Below are positions 8,082 to 8,865 of a DNA stretch of 8,865 bases, piece by piece. Source of the stretch: Thermoflavifilum sp. GTDB taxonomy: Bacteria > Bacteroidota > Bacteroidia > Chitinophagales > Chitinophagaceae. The translations under genes and the position numbers were made by a program. The notes under the pieces are model-generated. The model searched no databases. It had not been told where the DNA came from and saw nothing but the letters and a program-made list of their open reading frames with translations. The DNA is taken from the NCBI GenBank assembly GCA_019683625.1, contig JADGHY010000069.1, forward strand, positions 1-8,865, given 5' to 3'. Positions within the stretch are counted from its first letter, which is position 1, and each line of letters opens with the position of its first letter.

Positions 8082-8846
8082 ATGAATCGGATTGTTGCGA
8101 TTATTCCAGCGCGCTATGCTTCCACGCGGTTTCCCGGAAAGCCTCTGGCAGATATTGGAGGCAAATCCATGATCAGGCGCGTGTATGAACGGGTAGCTGC
8201 AGCTTCATGTGTGGATGAGGTGTGGGTGGCTACCGACGATCTTCGCATTTTGGATCATGTGCGAGGTTGGGGAGGCCGGGTGATGATGACATCACCTGAG
8301 CATCAGAGCGGCACGGAAAGATGTGCAGAACTCGCGGCGAAATTAGATCCCATGCCGGAGATCATCATCAATGTGCAGGGTGATGAACCATTTATTCAGC
8401 AAGCTCATCTGAAAAGTTTGGTTAGTTGCTTCGATGATCCCGAAGTGATGATTGCTTCGCTGATGAAGCAGATCTCAGAGCCGGAAGAATTGATGAGCGT
8501 GCATCTGCCGAAAGTGCTGGTCAACCGGTTTCAAGACGCTCTATATTTTTCCCGGCAGCCTGTGCCTTATGTGCGGGATTATCTGCAAAGTGAATGGCTT
8601 TATCATCATCGTTTTTACAAACATATTGGCATCTATGCGTTTCGCAGCCATGTGCTGCAGGAGCTGGTGCAATTGCCATCTACTCCGCTTGAACAAGCCG
8701 AGAAATTAGAACAGTTGCGCTGGTTAGAACATGGCTATCGCATACGCATGGCCATCACCACTGCCGATCAGTTTTCCATAGATACACCCGATGATTTACA
8801 GCGCTGCCTGCAGATGTTGGATAAGTTAGAGCGGGATGTTTCATAA
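8082..8846 (+). CDS. kdsB: 3-deoxy-manno-octulosonate cytidylyltransferase (CMP-Kdo synthetase)
   Basis: This cytoplasmic enzyme activates Kdo with CTP to give CMP-Kdo and pyrophosphate. CMP-Kdo is the sugar donor for the lipopolysaccharide inner core. At 254 residues it matches the family length. It opens with the nucleotide-binding IIPARYASTRFPGKPL (7-22), then TDD (51-53), and EHQSGTER (73-80). NVQGDEPF (97-104) holds metal ligand Asp101. ALYFSRQPVPY (153-163), HIGIYAFR (181-188) and LEQAEKLEQLRWLEHG (203-218) follow, and FSIDTPDDL (231-239) holds the second expected metal ligand, Asp234. ATG 8082 is chosen because MNRIVAIIPAR fits the family start; an in-frame TTG at 8073 would add only three residues. 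The gene is complete, with TAA at 8844-8846. It lies 12 bases after the methyltransferase stop, so the two are probably co-transcribed. This is a housekeeping gene and marks the likely edge of the glycan locus. Confidence -1.
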   Translation: MNRIVAIIPARYASTRFPGKPLADIGGKSMIRRVYERVAAASCVDEVWVATDDLRILDHVRGWGGRVMMTSPEHQSGTERCAELAAKLDPMPEIIINVQGDEPFIQQAHLKSLVSCFDDPEVMIASLMKQISEPEELMSVHLPKVLVNRFQDALYFSRQPVPYVRDYLQSEWLYHHRFYKHIGIYAFRSHVLQELVQLPSTPLEQAEKLEQLRWLEHGYRIRMAITTADQFSIDTPDDLQRCLQMLDKLERDVS

Positions 8847-8865
8847 AAACAGGCCTTTGTTGGAA

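Noticed and set aside
8847..8865. Possible start of a terminator hairpin after kdsB (AACA...TGTT).
   Set aside because: A 4-bp stem with no U-run before the window ends cannot be supported.

Overview
The window holds six protein-coding genes, all on the + strand and tightly packed. It comes from a member of the Bacteroidota. The evidence is a SusC/SusD outer-membrane pair, a SusC with the Bacteroidota-type STN plus carboxypeptidase-regulatory-like front end, a SusD lipoprotein, and A-rich leaders without clear Shine-Dalgarno sites. The SusC leader peptide, with its long basic stretch before the hydrophobic core and an ending like SASGYSQ, resembles those of Chitinophagaceae. That family-level placement is an impression, not a proof.

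Region 1 (31-5231) is a susC-like gene followed 20 bases later by a susD-like gene. Together they encode an outer-membrane glycan-uptake pair: a TonB-dependent transporter barrel and its surface lipoprotein lid. The STN domain on SusC suggests that the transporter also signals to an anti-sigma factor, which would lie outside the window. A strong intrinsic terminator (5257-5290) closes this unit.

Region 2 (5376-8846) carries an exported GH29 alpha-L-fucosidase (subfamily B type, with a C-terminal beta-sandwich resembling F5/8C/CBM32). It is followed by an Ogt-type O6-alkylguanine-DNA alkyltransferase, a class I SAM-dependent methyltransferase of unknown substrate, and KdsB (CMP-Kdo synthetase). 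The spacings are 23, 37 and 12 bases and I see no terminator between the genes, so they could be one transcript.

SusC, SusD and the fucosidase make sense together as part of a polysaccharide utilisation locus acting on a fucosylated glycan. SusC/D would import oligosaccharides and the exported fucosidase would remove alpha-1,3/1,4-linked fucose. Ogt and KdsB are housekeeping functions (DNA repair and lipopolysaccharide precursor synthesis), so the window probably straddles the right edge of the locus. The methyltransferase gene is clearly more AT-rich than the genes on either side.

I see no RNA genes, insertion sequences, CRISPR arrays, integrase or attachment sites, and no stretch over 300 bases without a gene. 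No unknown multi-gene system stands out. The findings listed are modest and concern regulation, operon layout and composition.
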